From Collinsella aerofaciens (GTDB lineage Bacteria > Actinomycetota > Coriobacteriia > Coriobacteriales > Coriobacteriaceae): a stretch of DNA of 22,508 bases. The stretch spans positions 1 to 22,508 of the forward strand of contig CAJMHW010000031.1 in NCBI GenBank assembly GCA_905213325.1, given 5' to 3'. Made by a program: the position numbers and the translations under genes. The notes beneath the pieces are model-generated. The model was not told the DNA's origin, made no database searches, and worked only from the letters and a program-made list of their open reading frames with translations. Shown piece after piece: positions 13,481 to 21,425 of this stretch (position 1 is the first letter of the stretch; each line of letters begins with the position of its first letter).

Positions 13481-14644
13481 CTAATACAGGCCCGCCTCGC
13501 GAATGGCCTCGACAGCCAAAGCGATCTGATCGGGCGGCAGGACCAGTGCCATACGCACGTGCCCCTCGCCCGAAGGGCCAAAGCTCGCGCCCGGCGTCAC
13601 CACAACGCCGGCCTTCTCCATAAGCTCCTCGCAAAACGCCATGGAATCGGTGCGACCACCGGGAAGCTTGGCCCACACAAACATAGAGCCATGCGCGTTG
13701 GGACGCTCCCAGCCCAGGCCCTCAAGACCGTCGCACAGGGCATCGCGGCGTTCCTGGTACTTCAGACGCTGCGCCTCGACCTCATCGCGCGGACCGTTCA
13801 AGCAGGCGATAGCAGCCTTCTGGATCGGGAAGAACATACCGAAGTCGATCTGGCCGCGCAGCTTGGCAAAGGCCGAGACCACATCCTCGCGACCGACCAA
13901 AAAGCCGATGCGCGCGCCGGTGACGTTAAACGACTTAGAGAGCGAGAAGAACTCCACGCCCACCTCGAGCGCGCCGGGATACTGCAAAAAGCTGCCGCCC
14001 GGCTCGCCGTCAAACACGATGTCGGAGTACGCGTTGTCGTGAACGATGAGCAGGTCGTGCTCGCGGGCGAAAGTGATGATCTCCTCGTAGACCTCGGGCG
14101 TGCCCACCGAGCCGACCGGGTTCGCGGGCAGCGACACGATCATATACTTGGCACGATCGGCCACCTCGGGATCGATACCCGCCACATAGGGCAGGTAATT
14201 ATGCTCGGCAACCAGCGGATAGTATTCGAGCTTGGCATCGGCGATCTTGGCACCCGCCTCAAAGACCGGGTAGCACGGATCGGGAACCAGAATGGTGTCA
14301 CCCGGATCGAGCAGGGCCAGGCCCAAATGGCCCACGCCCTCCTGCGTGCCGTTGCACGACTGCACCATAGACGGCGTAATGCCCGAAACGCCAAAGCGGC
14401 GCTCATAGTAATCGCACACGGCTTGCTTGAGTTCGGGCAGGTCGCGCAGGGCATACTTCCACATCTCGGGATCTTGGGCTGCCTGCGTGAGCGCCTCGAC
14501 CACATGGTCGTACGGCTTAAAATCGGGCGTGCCAACGCTCATGTTGTAAATGGTCTTGCCCTGAGCCTTCAGCGCGAGCAGTTTGTTGTTGAGCGAGGCG
14601 AAGACCTCCGCGCCAAAGCGGTCGAGACGCTGCGATGCCTGCAT
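13481..14644 (-). CDS. Class I/II aminotransferase, candidate (N-acetyl-)DAP aminotransferase
   Basis: PLP-dependent fold-type I aminotransferase of 387 residues. Visible are the N-terminal NMSVGTPDFKP (34-43), a cofactor-binding CNGTQEGV (97-104), SLPANPVG (171-178), VHDNAYSDIVFDG with the pyridine-binding Asp203, the Schiff-base lysine in SLSKSFNVTGARIGF (Lys237), and the carboxylate-binding Arg in GHVRMALVLP. The sequence resembles LL-DAP, alanine and PatA-type aminotransferases. Since the window encodes DapH and a deacetylase but no other aminotransferase, N-acetyl-L,L-DAP aminotransferase is a plausible job; alanine or aromatic transamination is equally possible from sequence. The ATG at 14644 has AAAGGTGG upstream. 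A strong terminator stands 20 bases before it. Confidence 0.85.
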   Translation of the reverse strand: MQASQRLDRFGAEVFASLNNKLLALKAQGKTIYNMSVGTPDFKPYDHVVEALTQAAQDPEMWKYALRDLPELKQAVCDYYERRFGVSGITPSMVQSCNGTQEGVGHLGLALLDPGDTILVPDPCYPVFEAGAKIADAKLEYYPLVAEHNYLPYVAGIDPEVADRAKYMIVSLPANPVGSVGTPEVYEEIITFAREHDLLIVHDNAYSDIVFDGEPGGSFLQYPGALEVGVEFFSLSKSFNVTGARIGFLVGREDVVSAFAKLRGQIDFGMFFPIQKAAIACLNGPRDEVEAQRLKYQERRDALCDGLEGLGWERPNAHGSMFVWAKLPGGRTDSMAFCEELMEKAGVVVTPGASFGPSGEGHVRMALVLPPDQIALAVEAIREAGLY

Positions 14645-14663
14645 GGTGCCACCTTTCGATATG

Positions 14664-14694
14664 AAAAACGCGGCGCTCCGACAAGAGCGCCGCG
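14664..14694 (-). terminator. Intrinsic terminator just upstream of the aminotransferase gene
   Basis: A perfect 10-bp stem (CGCGGCGCTC with GAGCGCCGCG) has a 6-base loop and TTTTT on the minus strand. It lies 69 bases beyond the nadE stop and only 19 bases before the aminotransferase ATG. No complete promoter fits between its U-tract and the ATG, so a promoter upstream (for example TTGCAA, 17 bases, TCTGAT near 14725-14698) would have to read through it. Confidence 0.85.
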
Positions 14695-14762
14695 CGATAC
14701 GGGCCATCAGATTGCAAAAGTGTAACGCTTGCAACCCCCGTATTGGTTCAATTTAGCCAACC

Positions 14763-16742
14763 TTAGTCATTTGGATTGAGCGCGTCGATCTGCACAAGCC
14801 ACAGACGTGAGCTGGCGTCACTCGGCATACGCCAATCGCCGCGCGGGCTGAGCGTCACCGAGCCCACCTTGGGACCATCGGGCAGGCAGCTGCGCTTAAA
14901 CTGCTGGGCAAAGAAGCGACGATAGAACGTACGCAGCCACGTGTGGACGGTCTTGGCGTCGTAGACGCCCTCGAAGCTCTTGAGCGCCATGCGGTAGATC
15001 TTGCCCGGCTCAAAGCCAAAACGCAGCAGGTAGTAGAGGAAGTAGTCGTGCAGCTCGTACGGGCCCACCAAATCCTCGGTCTTCTGTGCAATCTCGCCAT
15101 CGCCCGTGGGCGGCAGAAGCTCAGGGGACACCGGTGTATCGAGGATGTCGAGCAAGACCTCGGCAATACGCCCGCCAAAGACATCGGCGGCATAGCGCAC
15201 CAAGTGACGCACAAGCGTCTTGGGCACGCTCGCGTTGACGGCGTACATGCTCATGTGGTCGCCGTTATAGGTAGCCCAGCCGAGCGCCAGCTCCGACAGG
15301 TCGCCCGTGCCGATGACAAAGCCGCCAGCCTGGTTGGCCAGATCCATCAGAATCTGCGTACGCTCGCGGGCCTGGCTGTTCTCGTAGGTCACGTCCTGCA
15401 CGGCCGGATCATGCTCAATGTCCTTGAAGTGCTGCTCCACAGCCGCATGGATCGAAACCTCGCGGAAGCTCACACCCAGGTCGCGAGCGAGCGACTCGGC
15501 ATTCGACTTGGTGCGATGCGTCGTGCCGAAGCCGGGCATGGACACGGCTGTGATACCAGTGCGCGGCAGCCCCAGTGCATCGAAGGCACGCACGGTCACA
15601 AGCAGCGCTAGCGTGGAGTCCAAGCCGCCCGAAAGGCCGATAACCGCAGCCTTGGTACCCGTGTGGGCAAGGCGGGTCTTGAGGCCCGCAGTCTGCAGAT
15701 CGAGGATCGTCTCGCAGCGCTCGGCCAAGTCGCCGTGGTCGGCCGGCACAAAGGGCGCGCGCGGGAAAACGCGGTCGATATCGCAGGCATCGCGCAGGAC
15801 AGGTTCTTCGGCCAGCACGCCCTCAAACGAAAACTCAACGGTCGTGGCCTCCGGCGCATCGTCCGCGCGCGTCCACGTCGTCGAGCGACGGCGCTCGGCA
15901 ACCAGACGATCAAGATCGACATCGGCGACGGCCATATCGCAGGTAAGCAGTTTGGTCGCGGCGAGCTTCGAACCGTTTTCGTAGACGAGGTTCTCGCCTG
16001 CAAAGACCATGTCGGTCGTGGACTCGCCCTCGCTCGCGTCCGCGTAGGCATAGACGCAGTACAGGCGCGCACTCTGATTGGAGATAAGGCTGCGGCGGTA
16101 ATCTGCCTTACCGATAATCTCGTCCGAGGCCGACGGGTTGAGAATCACCGTCGCACCGTCAAGCGCCATCTCGGTCGAAGGGGGCGCCGGCACCCACAGG
16201 TCCTCACAGACCTCAACGCCCAACACCAGGTCCTCGGCGCCCTCGTCACAGCAACGGTAGACAAGCCCTGAACCCAGCGGGACCGGACCCTGACCGGCAA
16301 ATTCAACCCACACGGGATCCGCAGGCGCCGGAGCAAACCAACGGCGCTCATAGAACTCGCCATAGTTGGGCAGATACTTCTTGGCCGTGAGGCCCAAAAG
16401 CTCGCCCGCACAGCACACGGCCGCGCAGTTGTAGATGTTTTCAGCCACCGCAACGGGCAAGCCAACGGTAAAGACGATCGGCAGCTCACGGGTTTCATCG
16501 AGTATGTGCACCAGCGCTGCTTCGCAGGCATGCAGCAGCGTGCGGTTATGGAACAGGTCGGCCGCGGTATAGCCGGTCAGGTTAAGCTCGGGCAGCACCA
16601 GCGCGCGAACGCCGCGCTCGGTAGCCTCGCGAACAGCCGCCAGCGCAACCTCGGCATTGCCCTCGACATCGGCCACGCGAATCTTGGGCGAGGCCGCCGC
16701 CACACGCAAAAAGCCATCAGACTGAGAAAGGTGAAGATTCAT
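14763..16742 (-). CDS. nadE: Glutamine-dependent NAD+ synthetase, 659 aa
   Basis: ATP-dependent amidation of nicotinate adenine dinucleotide to NAD+, using ammonia from glutamine. The N-terminal nitrilase-type glutaminase domain (about 10-290) shows its Glu-Lys-Cys triad in PELNLTGY (Glu52), KKYLPNYGEFYERRWF (Lys121/122) and GVEVCEDLW (Cys179). The C-terminal synthetase domain has the pyrophosphatase loop SGGLDS (371-376), GTGDLSELALGW, and the family ending LPDGPKVGSVTLSPRGDWRMPSDA. The length fits the large two-domain NadE of actinobacterial and clostridial type. The ATG at 16742 has GGGAG seven bases upstream; nine further codons upstream are ignored. Confidence 0.95.
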   Translation of the reverse strand: MNLHLSQSDGFLRVAAASPKIRVADVEGNAEVALAAVREATERGVRALVLPELNLTGYTAADLFHNRTLLHACEAALVHILDETRELPIVFTVGLPVAVAENIYNCAAVCCAGELLGLTAKKYLPNYGEFYERRWFAPAPADPVWVEFAGQGPVPLGSGLVYRCCDEGAEDLVLGVEVCEDLWVPAPPSTEMALDGATVILNPSASDEIIGKADYRRSLISNQSARLYCVYAYADASEGESTTDMVFAGENLVYENGSKLAATKLLTCDMAVADVDLDRLVAERRRSTTWTRADDAPEATTVEFSFEGVLAEEPVLRDACDIDRVFPRAPFVPADHGDLAERCETILDLQTAGLKTRLAHTGTKAAVIGLSGGLDSTLALLVTVRAFDALGLPRTGITAVSMPGFGTTHRTKSNAESLARDLGVSFREVSIHAAVEQHFKDIEHDPAVQDVTYENSQARERTQILMDLANQAGGFVIGTGDLSELALGWATYNGDHMSMYAVNASVPKTLVRHLVRYAADVFGGRIAEVLLDILDTPVSPELLPPTGDGEIAQKTEDLVGPYELHDYFLYYLLRFGFEPGKIYRMALKSFEGVYDAKTVHTWLRTFYRRFFAQQFKRSCLPDGPKVGSVTLSPRGDWRMPSDASSRLWLVQIDALNPND

Positions 16743-16945
16743 AAGAATGCTCCCGTGCGTAGACGCCATTCACAACAATTAGCAAGTCCTATTGTAGTTC
16801 AACCGCCGGGTGTAACCGCATCCCACCAACTTGGTGAGCAATTGATGAGTTGATGGTATCTGTTAAATGTCACGTACGATTCACATCTGGTGGGTACCCT
16901 GATGGCTACACGAAACGAAGCAGATTTACACCGGGAGGACCCCGT

Positions 16946-17899
16946 ATGACAACCAAGTACACCGACGCGCCGCGCACGCGCGTCATGACGCCGGCATCGC
17001 TCAACAACGGCGTGCACGAGAACCATTCCATCGGACAGACCATGGCCATCGCGCCCAAAAAGGGCCTGTTCGATGACATTTCCATTCCCCAGATCATCGC
17101 CGGCGCCGCAGCTGCTGCCACGAGCGTCGCGCTTGCCTCCAAGATTGGTATCGCTGGTTCAGTAATTGGTGCCGCCGTGAGCTCGGTCATCACCGTTGTG
17201 TCCTCGCAGGTCTACCGCCACTTTATCTCTGCCAGCGCCGAAGCAATCAAGGGCACGCATGCCGCTGTCGACTACCCTGCCGGCGCCTACGAGCCCGTTG
17301 AGCCCGATGTCGAGGAGCACCTAGGTGGCGCCGCGACCACGCAGGAAATGCGCCAGGTTGCGGGACGCGCAACCACGGCGCGCGTCGCCCCCAACAGCCT
17401 GCGCGCCAAGGCGGCGGCAGAGCGCAGCCAGACACAAAAGAAGGTCATCGTCTTCTCGATCGCCATCGCCATCGTCGCGGTCATCGCCTGCGCCGGCGCC
17501 ATCCTTATCACCACTGCCGGTGAGGGTCTGGGCGAGCGTCCCGAGCCAATCCTGTCGTCGCGCACGACCGAGAGCGATGCAAATGGCAACACTCAGCCGC
17601 AGGATCAGCAGGCACAGACGGACGACACGCAAGACAGTCCTACCTCTGCCAATTCGTCCTCGAACACCCAAAACCAATCGCAGGGCACCGATTCCTCTAC
17701 GGCCAACAGTGGCACGCCGTCCGGCACGACCGACTCAAGCCAAACGACTGACGGTTCACAGCCGAACACGGGAGGCCAGACGAGCGACACCACGTCGGGA
17801 ACGGGCACGGCAGACAGTAACAACACCAACAGCTCGAGCGGAACCGCTTCCGGCACGGCATCTGACAACTCGAGCCAAGGCACGGCATCGGGCAACTAA
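16946..17899 (+). CDS. Two-helix membrane protein with long Ser/Thr/Gly/Asn tail, 317 aa
   Basis: No family was recognised. The ATG at 16946 follows GGGAGG at seven bases; the 32 codons upstream in frame are not used. Residues 49-87 are a long Ala/Gly/Ile/Val-rich hydrophobic stretch, long enough for one or two helices. Residues 88-165 form a soluble segment with basic patches. Residues 166-190 are a second clear membrane helix. From about 205 to the end, some 110 residues consist almost only of Ser, Thr, Gly, Asn, Gln, Asp and Ala with repeated SGT, TSGT and DSS-like patterns. This tail is surely disordered and, by charge around the last helix, probably outside the cell. It has no cysteines and no LPxTG sorting signal. 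A surface or wall-spanning role is a guess. Confidence 0.75.
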   Translation: MTTKYTDAPRTRVMTPASLNNGVHENHSIGQTMAIAPKKGLFDDISIPQIIAGAAAAATSVALASKIGIAGSVIGAAVSSVITVVSSQVYRHFISASAEAIKGTHAAVDYPAGAYEPVEPDVEEHLGGAATTQEMRQVAGRATTARVAPNSLRAKAAAERSQTQKKVIVFSIAIAIVAVIACAGAILITTAGEGLGERPEPILSSRTTESDANGNTQPQDQQAQTDDTQDSPTSANSSSNTQNQSQGTDSSTANSGTPSGTTDSSQTTDGSQPNTGGQTSDTTSGTGTADSNNTNSSSGTASGTASDNSSQGTASGN

Positions 17900-17936
17900 G
17901 CACGTTTGCCTCTCATAGATAACCGACCTGTACAAC

Positions 17937-17964
17937 GGGCGCGAATCGAAAGCGGTTCGCGCCC
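17937..17964 (+). terminator. Intrinsic terminator after the membrane protein gene
   Basis: GGGCGCGAA and TTCGCGCCC form a 9-bp stem with a 10-base loop that can close further by CG/CG. Only GTTT follows, so the U-tract is weak. Confidence 0.6.
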
Positions 17965-18004
17965 GTTTGCCTTGGGCGCCGCCATGGCGAACGCTATGCG
18001 ATGG

Positions 18005-18033
18005 TAAGATGCTTTACATGTGTAAAGAGGAGA
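18005..18033 (+). promoter_or_regulatory. -10-like box, palindrome and ribosome-binding site
   Basis: TAAGAT (18005-18010) could be a -10 box, though no -35 is evident. It is followed by the inverted repeat CTTTACA-TG-TGTAAAG (18012-18027), whose right half runs into the AGAGGAGA ribosome-binding site of the next gene. The palindrome could be an operator. Confidence 0.4.
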
Positions 18034-18039
18034 TTTGCC

Positions 18040-19347
18040 ATGAGCAAGACAATAGTTAGGCCCACGCTTTCGCTGGGCAACCACATCTATCTGTATCGCC
18101 TGCTGCGCGATGCGATTGGATGTGGCAAGCAAACGTTTATGACGCAGGTCGAGGAGGCGCTCGCCGCTGGCGACATGACCGCTTATGACCTGGGCTTCGA
18201 GTCCACGCGCGAGCTGCTCGAGGAGCTCGACGACTGCATTAAGCTGACCGTCTTTAAAGGCGGCCGCCTGTATGCCACGGTCATCGCCAACGAGGCCTGG
18301 GATGCTGCGCTTGCCAAGGGCGAGGACAAGCCCAAGACCGCCAAGGGCGCCAAGCAGTCCTACAAAAAGAAAAAGCGCGGTGAGAAGGACCTCAAGGCCG
18401 TGCGCCCCAAGCACGTTAAGCGTCCCGAGCCCGAAGCCATGGTTGAAGCCGCGCCGGAACCCGAGCCCGAGACAGAGATCGAAGTCGCTATTGAGGTAAC
18501 GGCAGAAGCCGAAACCGAAATCGCCGCCACGACCGATTCCGAAGTCATATCCGAGCAGGAAGCCACTGTGGAGCTCAACGAAGCGCCCAAGTCGACAACC
18601 GAAGAAGCCGCTGACCAACCCGAGCCGTCTGCGTTCCAAAACAGCGATGTCTTTGGCGACGAGGCCGAGGACGATCAGTCCGACGAGCCCGCAGATCAAG
18701 ACGCTACCGAGTCGACACCGGAGCCCGAGACGCCGCAGCCCGCCATCTCGCTCACGGTCGTCTATGACCCCGAGAACGCCAACGCCGGCATCACCACCAT
18801 GGCATCCACGCCCATCGAAGCAAAGTCGAGCGTCGAGAACGAGGACGCGACGCAGGTTGAGGTTGAAACCGCAGCTGCAGACGCGCCCGTCACCGTGGAG
18901 CCCGCAGATTCCACGATCAAGCCGGAAGCGACGCCGGAGCCCGCACCCGTCATCGAATCCGTGCCCACCTCTGCTTGCGGCCAAATTCCCGCACCGGCAC
19001 CGGCTTCGGCACCCGCAGCGGCCCCAACCCCCGCACCCGCAGCACCGACCATCCCCGAGGACTTCCCCATCGATTTCGCAACCGAGGTCTTCTGCCCCGG
19101 CCCGCTTCTGCACCAGCTGTCGACCTATCTCCCCTACGGCGCCGATACCCTCGGCATTGTCGGCGAGTACTACTGGATCGCCCGCGAGCGCGGTACCATC
19201 GAGGCCGCGCGAAACCGCGCAAGCTTCCCCCTGCGCTACACGCAGGCCGGCGAGCGCCGCGAGGTTGCCGTGCGCATCCGCCGCAATACCACCGGTGGCC
19301 TCGGATCCACCTGGGCCATCGATAAAGTCGAAGAACCCGAGCAGTAA
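18040..19347 (+). CDS. Unknown three-part protein with conserved-looking ends and acidic Pro/Glu linker, 435 aa
   Basis: No named family was recognised. The ATG at 18040 follows AGAGGAGA; 13 upstream codons in frame are ignored. Residues 1-92 form a compact helix-strand domain (LYRLLRDAIGCGKQTF, AAYDLGFESTRELLEEL-like helices, then IKLTVFKGGRLYATVI). This pattern reminds me of winged-helix/OST-HTH (LOTUS) folds, but that is only a fold-level impression. Residues 96-128 are very basic. Residues 130-335 are a low-complexity Glu/Pro/Ala/Thr linker. Residues 338-435 are a second globular domain containing FPIDFATEVFCPGPLL, LPYGADTLGIVGEYYWIARERGT and a final GGLGSTWAIDKV. It has no membrane segment or signal peptide. 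Nucleic-acid binding is a hypothesis. Confidence 0.75.
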   Translation: MSKTIVRPTLSLGNHIYLYRLLRDAIGCGKQTFMTQVEEALAAGDMTAYDLGFESTRELLEELDDCIKLTVFKGGRLYATVIANEAWDAALAKGEDKPKTAKGAKQSYKKKKRGEKDLKAVRPKHVKRPEPEAMVEAAPEPEPETEIEVAIEVTAEAETEIAATTDSEVISEQEATVELNEAPKSTTEEAADQPEPSAFQNSDVFGDEAEDDQSDEPADQDATESTPEPETPQPAISLTVVYDPENANAGITTMASTPIEAKSSVENEDATQVEVETAAADAPVTVEPADSTIKPEATPEPAPVIESVPTSACGQIPAPAPASAPAAAPTPAPAAPTIPEDFPIDFATEVFCPGPLLHQLSTYLPYGADTLGIVGEYYWIARERGTIEAARNRASFPLRYTQAGERREVAVRIRRNTTGGLGSTWAIDKVEEPEQ

Positions 19348-19357
19348 CGACAAACGA

Positions 19358-19393
19358 CTCAAATCCAAATCAGGATTTGAGCCGTTTTTATTT
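19358..19393 (+). terminator. Intrinsic terminator
   Basis: CTCAAATCC and GGATTTGAG form a 9-bp stem with a 6-base loop, followed by CCGTTTTTATTT. It lies 10 bases after the stop of the 435-residue protein gene. Confidence 0.9.
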
Positions 19394-19402
19394 GTTGATG
19401 TT

Positions 19403-19538
19403 GCGTAACCAACAGCGAGCGGGCCGCAAGTGCCCCAGGTTGCCGTGAAAGAGGAGCGACGCGTACTTCGGTACGCGAGCGACGGCTTGAACGGCAAGAT
19501 GGGGTGCTTGCGACCCGCGCAGCGTCGAGCAGTTACGC
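19403..19538. repeat. Long imperfect palindrome (~136 bp)
   Basis: A central GCGTAC-TTCG-GTACGC hairpin is extended symmetrically. TTGCCGT pairs with ACGGCAA, GCGGGCCGCAAG..CCCCA (from 19419) pairs with TGGGG..CTTGCGACCCGC (to 19518), and the outer GCGTAAC (19403-19409) pairs with GTTACGC (19532-19538). The inner 100 bp are exactly symmetric about 19468/19469 with a few mismatches and one larger internal loop. It has no coding frame and no U-tract. Confidence 0.75.
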
Positions 19539-19558
19539 GGTTTGGAAAACCGCGTAAC
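19532..19558. repeat. Perfect 12-bp hairpin, related to the one after dapH
   Basis: GTTACGCGGTTT and AAACCGCGTAAC are perfect inverted arms with a GGA spacer, three bases beyond the ettA stop. GTTACGCGGTTT also occurs at 9787-9797. There is no U-tract on either strand, so it is more likely a repeat or RNA 3'-end structure than a simple terminator. Confidence 0.7.
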
Positions 19559-19561
19559 GAT

Positions 19562-21241
19562 CTAGTCGCGCGTCAGCTTACGGTGAATACGATGCGGCTG
19601 GGCTGCGTCCTCGCCAAGGCGCTCGATGCGGTTGGCCTGATAGGCCTCAAAGTTGCCCTCGAACCAATACCAGTTGCCCGGATTCTCGTCGGTGCCCTCC
19701 CACGCCAGAATGTGCGTGGCGACGCGGTCCAGGAACATACGGTCGTGGCTAATGACCACCGAGCAGCCCGGGAACTCGAGCAGCGCCGCCTCGAGTGAGG
19801 ACAGCGTCTCGACGTCGAGATCGTTCGTGGGCTCGTCGAGGAGCAGCAGGTTGCCGCCCTGCTTGAGCGTGAGCGCCAGGTTCAGGCGATTGCGCTCGCC
19901 ACCGGAGAGTACGCCGGCGCGCTTCTGCTGGTCCTGGCCCTTAAAGCCAAAGCTCGCCACGTACGCGCGGCTGGGGACCTCGGTCTCGCCGACCATCATG
20001 TGGTCCAGGCCATCCGAGACGACCTCCCACAGGTTCTTATCGGGGTCGATGCCGGAACGGTTCTGATCGACATAGGAGATCTTGACGGTCTCGCCCACCT
20101 CGAGCTCGCCCGAAGTCAGCGGCTCCAGGCCCACGATGGTCTTGAACAGCGTGGTTTTGCCCACACCGTTGGGGCCGATGACACCCACGATACCGTTGCG
20201 CGGCAGGGTGAACGATAGGTCGTCGATGAGCACACGGCCATCGAACTCCTTGTGCAGGTGATGAGCCTCGAGCACCTTGTTGCCCAGACGCGGGCCCACG
20301 GGGATGCGGATGTCGGTCCAGTCGAGCTTCTGGCTTGCGCGGGCCTCGGCCTCCATCTCCTCGTAACGAGCCAGACGGGCCTTGTTCTTGGCCTGGCGAG
20401 CCTTGGGCGAGCTGCGTACCCACTCGAGCTCGGCCTCCATGCGCTTGGCGAGCTTGGCGTCGCGGTTGCCCTGCGCCTCGATACGGGCGGCCTTGGTCTC
20501 CAGATACGTGGAGTAGTTGCCCTTGTAGGGATAAAGGTGACCGCGGTCTACCTCGCAGATCCACTCGGCAACGTTATCCAGGAAGTAGCGATCGTGCGTG
20601 ACGGCAAGCACCGCGCCCTGGTAGTTGTGCAGGAAGTGCTCGAGCCACAAGATCGATTCGGCGTCCAGGTGGTTCGTGGGCTCGTCGAGCAGCAGCAGGT
20701 CGGGAGCCTCGAGCAGCAGCTTGCACAGGGCCACGCGACGGCGCTCGCCGCCGGAAAGCACGTTGACCGGCATGTCGGAATCGGGCAGCTGCAGGGCGTC
20801 CATGGCCTGGCCGAGCTTGGAATCGATATCCCAGCCGTCGGCGGCGTCGATCTCGTCCTGGAGCTTGCCCATCTCGGCCATGAGGGCGTCCATGTCGCAA
20901 TCCGGGTCGCACATCTCCTCGCCGATCTTGTTGAAGCGATCGACCTTGGCAATCATGTCGCCAAACGCCATGCGCACGTTCTCGATGACGGTCTTGTCAT
21001 CGTCGAGCGGCGGCTCCTGCTGCAGGATGCCCACGGTGTAGCCGGGAGTGAGCCTGGCATCGCCGTTGGAGACCTCCTCGATGCCGGCCATAATCTTGAG
21101 CAGGGTCGACTTGCCCATACCGTTGGGGCCCACGACGCCGATCTTGGCACCGGGGTAGAAGCTCAGGGTCACGTCGTCAAGGATCACCTTGTCGCCATGG
21201 GCCTTGCGAGCCTGATACATCTGGTAGATAAACTCTGCCAT
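19562..21241 (-). CDS. ettA: ABC-F translation factor, energy-dependent translational throttle EttA
   Basis: Cytosolic twin-ATPase of the ABC-F family that binds the ribosomal E site and gates early elongation according to ATP/ADP. Two nucleotide-binding domains are present: Walker A GPNGMGKST (38-46) and GPNGVGKTT (356-364), signatures LSGGERRR (162-169) and LSGGERNR (445-452), Walker B with LLLLDEPTNHLD and LLLLDEPTNDLD. An arm domain (about 93-140) and the charged linker with YPYKGNYSTYLETKAAR to KLDWTDIRIP place it in EttA rather than the antibiotic-resistance ABC-F groups. The 559-residue length is typical. The start at 21241 begins MAEFIYQMYQ; the ribosome-binding site is weak. It is monocistronic, with a terminator upstream and palindromic DNA downstream. 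Confidence 0.95.
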   Translation of the reverse strand: MAEFIYQMYQARKAHGDKVILDDVTLSFYPGAKIGVVGPNGMGKSTLLKIMAGIEEVSNGDARLTPGYTVGILQQEPPLDDDKTVIENVRMAFGDMIAKVDRFNKIGEEMCDPDCDMDALMAEMGKLQDEIDAADGWDIDSKLGQAMDALQLPDSDMPVNVLSGGERRRVALCKLLLEAPDLLLLDEPTNHLDAESILWLEHFLHNYQGAVLAVTHDRYFLDNVAEWICEVDRGHLYPYKGNYSTYLETKAARIEAQGNRDAKLAKRMEAELEWVRSSPKARQAKNKARLARYEEMEAEARASQKLDWTDIRIPVGPRLGNKVLEAHHLHKEFDGRVLIDDLSFTLPRNGIVGVIGPNGVGKTTLFKTIVGLEPLTSGELEVGETVKISYVDQNRSGIDPDKNLWEVVSDGLDHMMVGETEVPSRAYVASFGFKGQDQQKRAGVLSGGERNRLNLALTLKQGGNLLLLDEPTNDLDVETLSSLEAALLEFPGCSVVISHDRMFLDRVATHILAWEGTDENPGNWYWFEGNFEAYQANRIERLGEDAAQPHRIHRKLTRD

Positions 21242-21332
21242 TTGCCTGTTCTATCCTTTCTACCTGCTGTTTCCCTATTCTTGATTCGCTTTAGTAGAAA
21301 CGAAATGAGGAAACCAGCTCTGAAACGTAACG

Positions 21333-21359
21333 AAAAAGGGGCATGGTTGCCCACACCCC
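21333..21359 (-). terminator. Intrinsic terminator of the arsR-sdpI transcript
   Basis: On the minus strand GGGGTGTGG and CCATGCCCC pair (two G-U) across a GCAA tetraloop, followed by TTTTT. It lies 67 bases beyond the sdpI-like stop and upstream of ettA. Confidence 0.85.
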
Positions 21360-21425
21360 CTAATACTACCTGGGAAAAGTCCCCCGGAACATACTATGAA
21401 CTGCGTACGCTAGTTTTCCGCAACC

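Noticed and set aside
13460..14725. Plus-strand open frame of 421 codons
   Set aside because: Covers the aminotransferase gene exactly in antisense; the minus frame carries all PLP motifs.
17896..19497. Minus-strand open frame of 533 codons rich in Gly and Phe
   Set aside because: Antisense to the 435-residue protein gene; its low-complexity pattern is the complement of the Glu/Pro-rich linker. The plus frame has a ribosome-binding site and terminator.
19403..19558. CRISPR array or tRNA in the palindromic region
   Set aside because: There are no regularly spaced direct repeats, and no cloverleaf or TTCGANTC-type T-loop in a tRNA layout.
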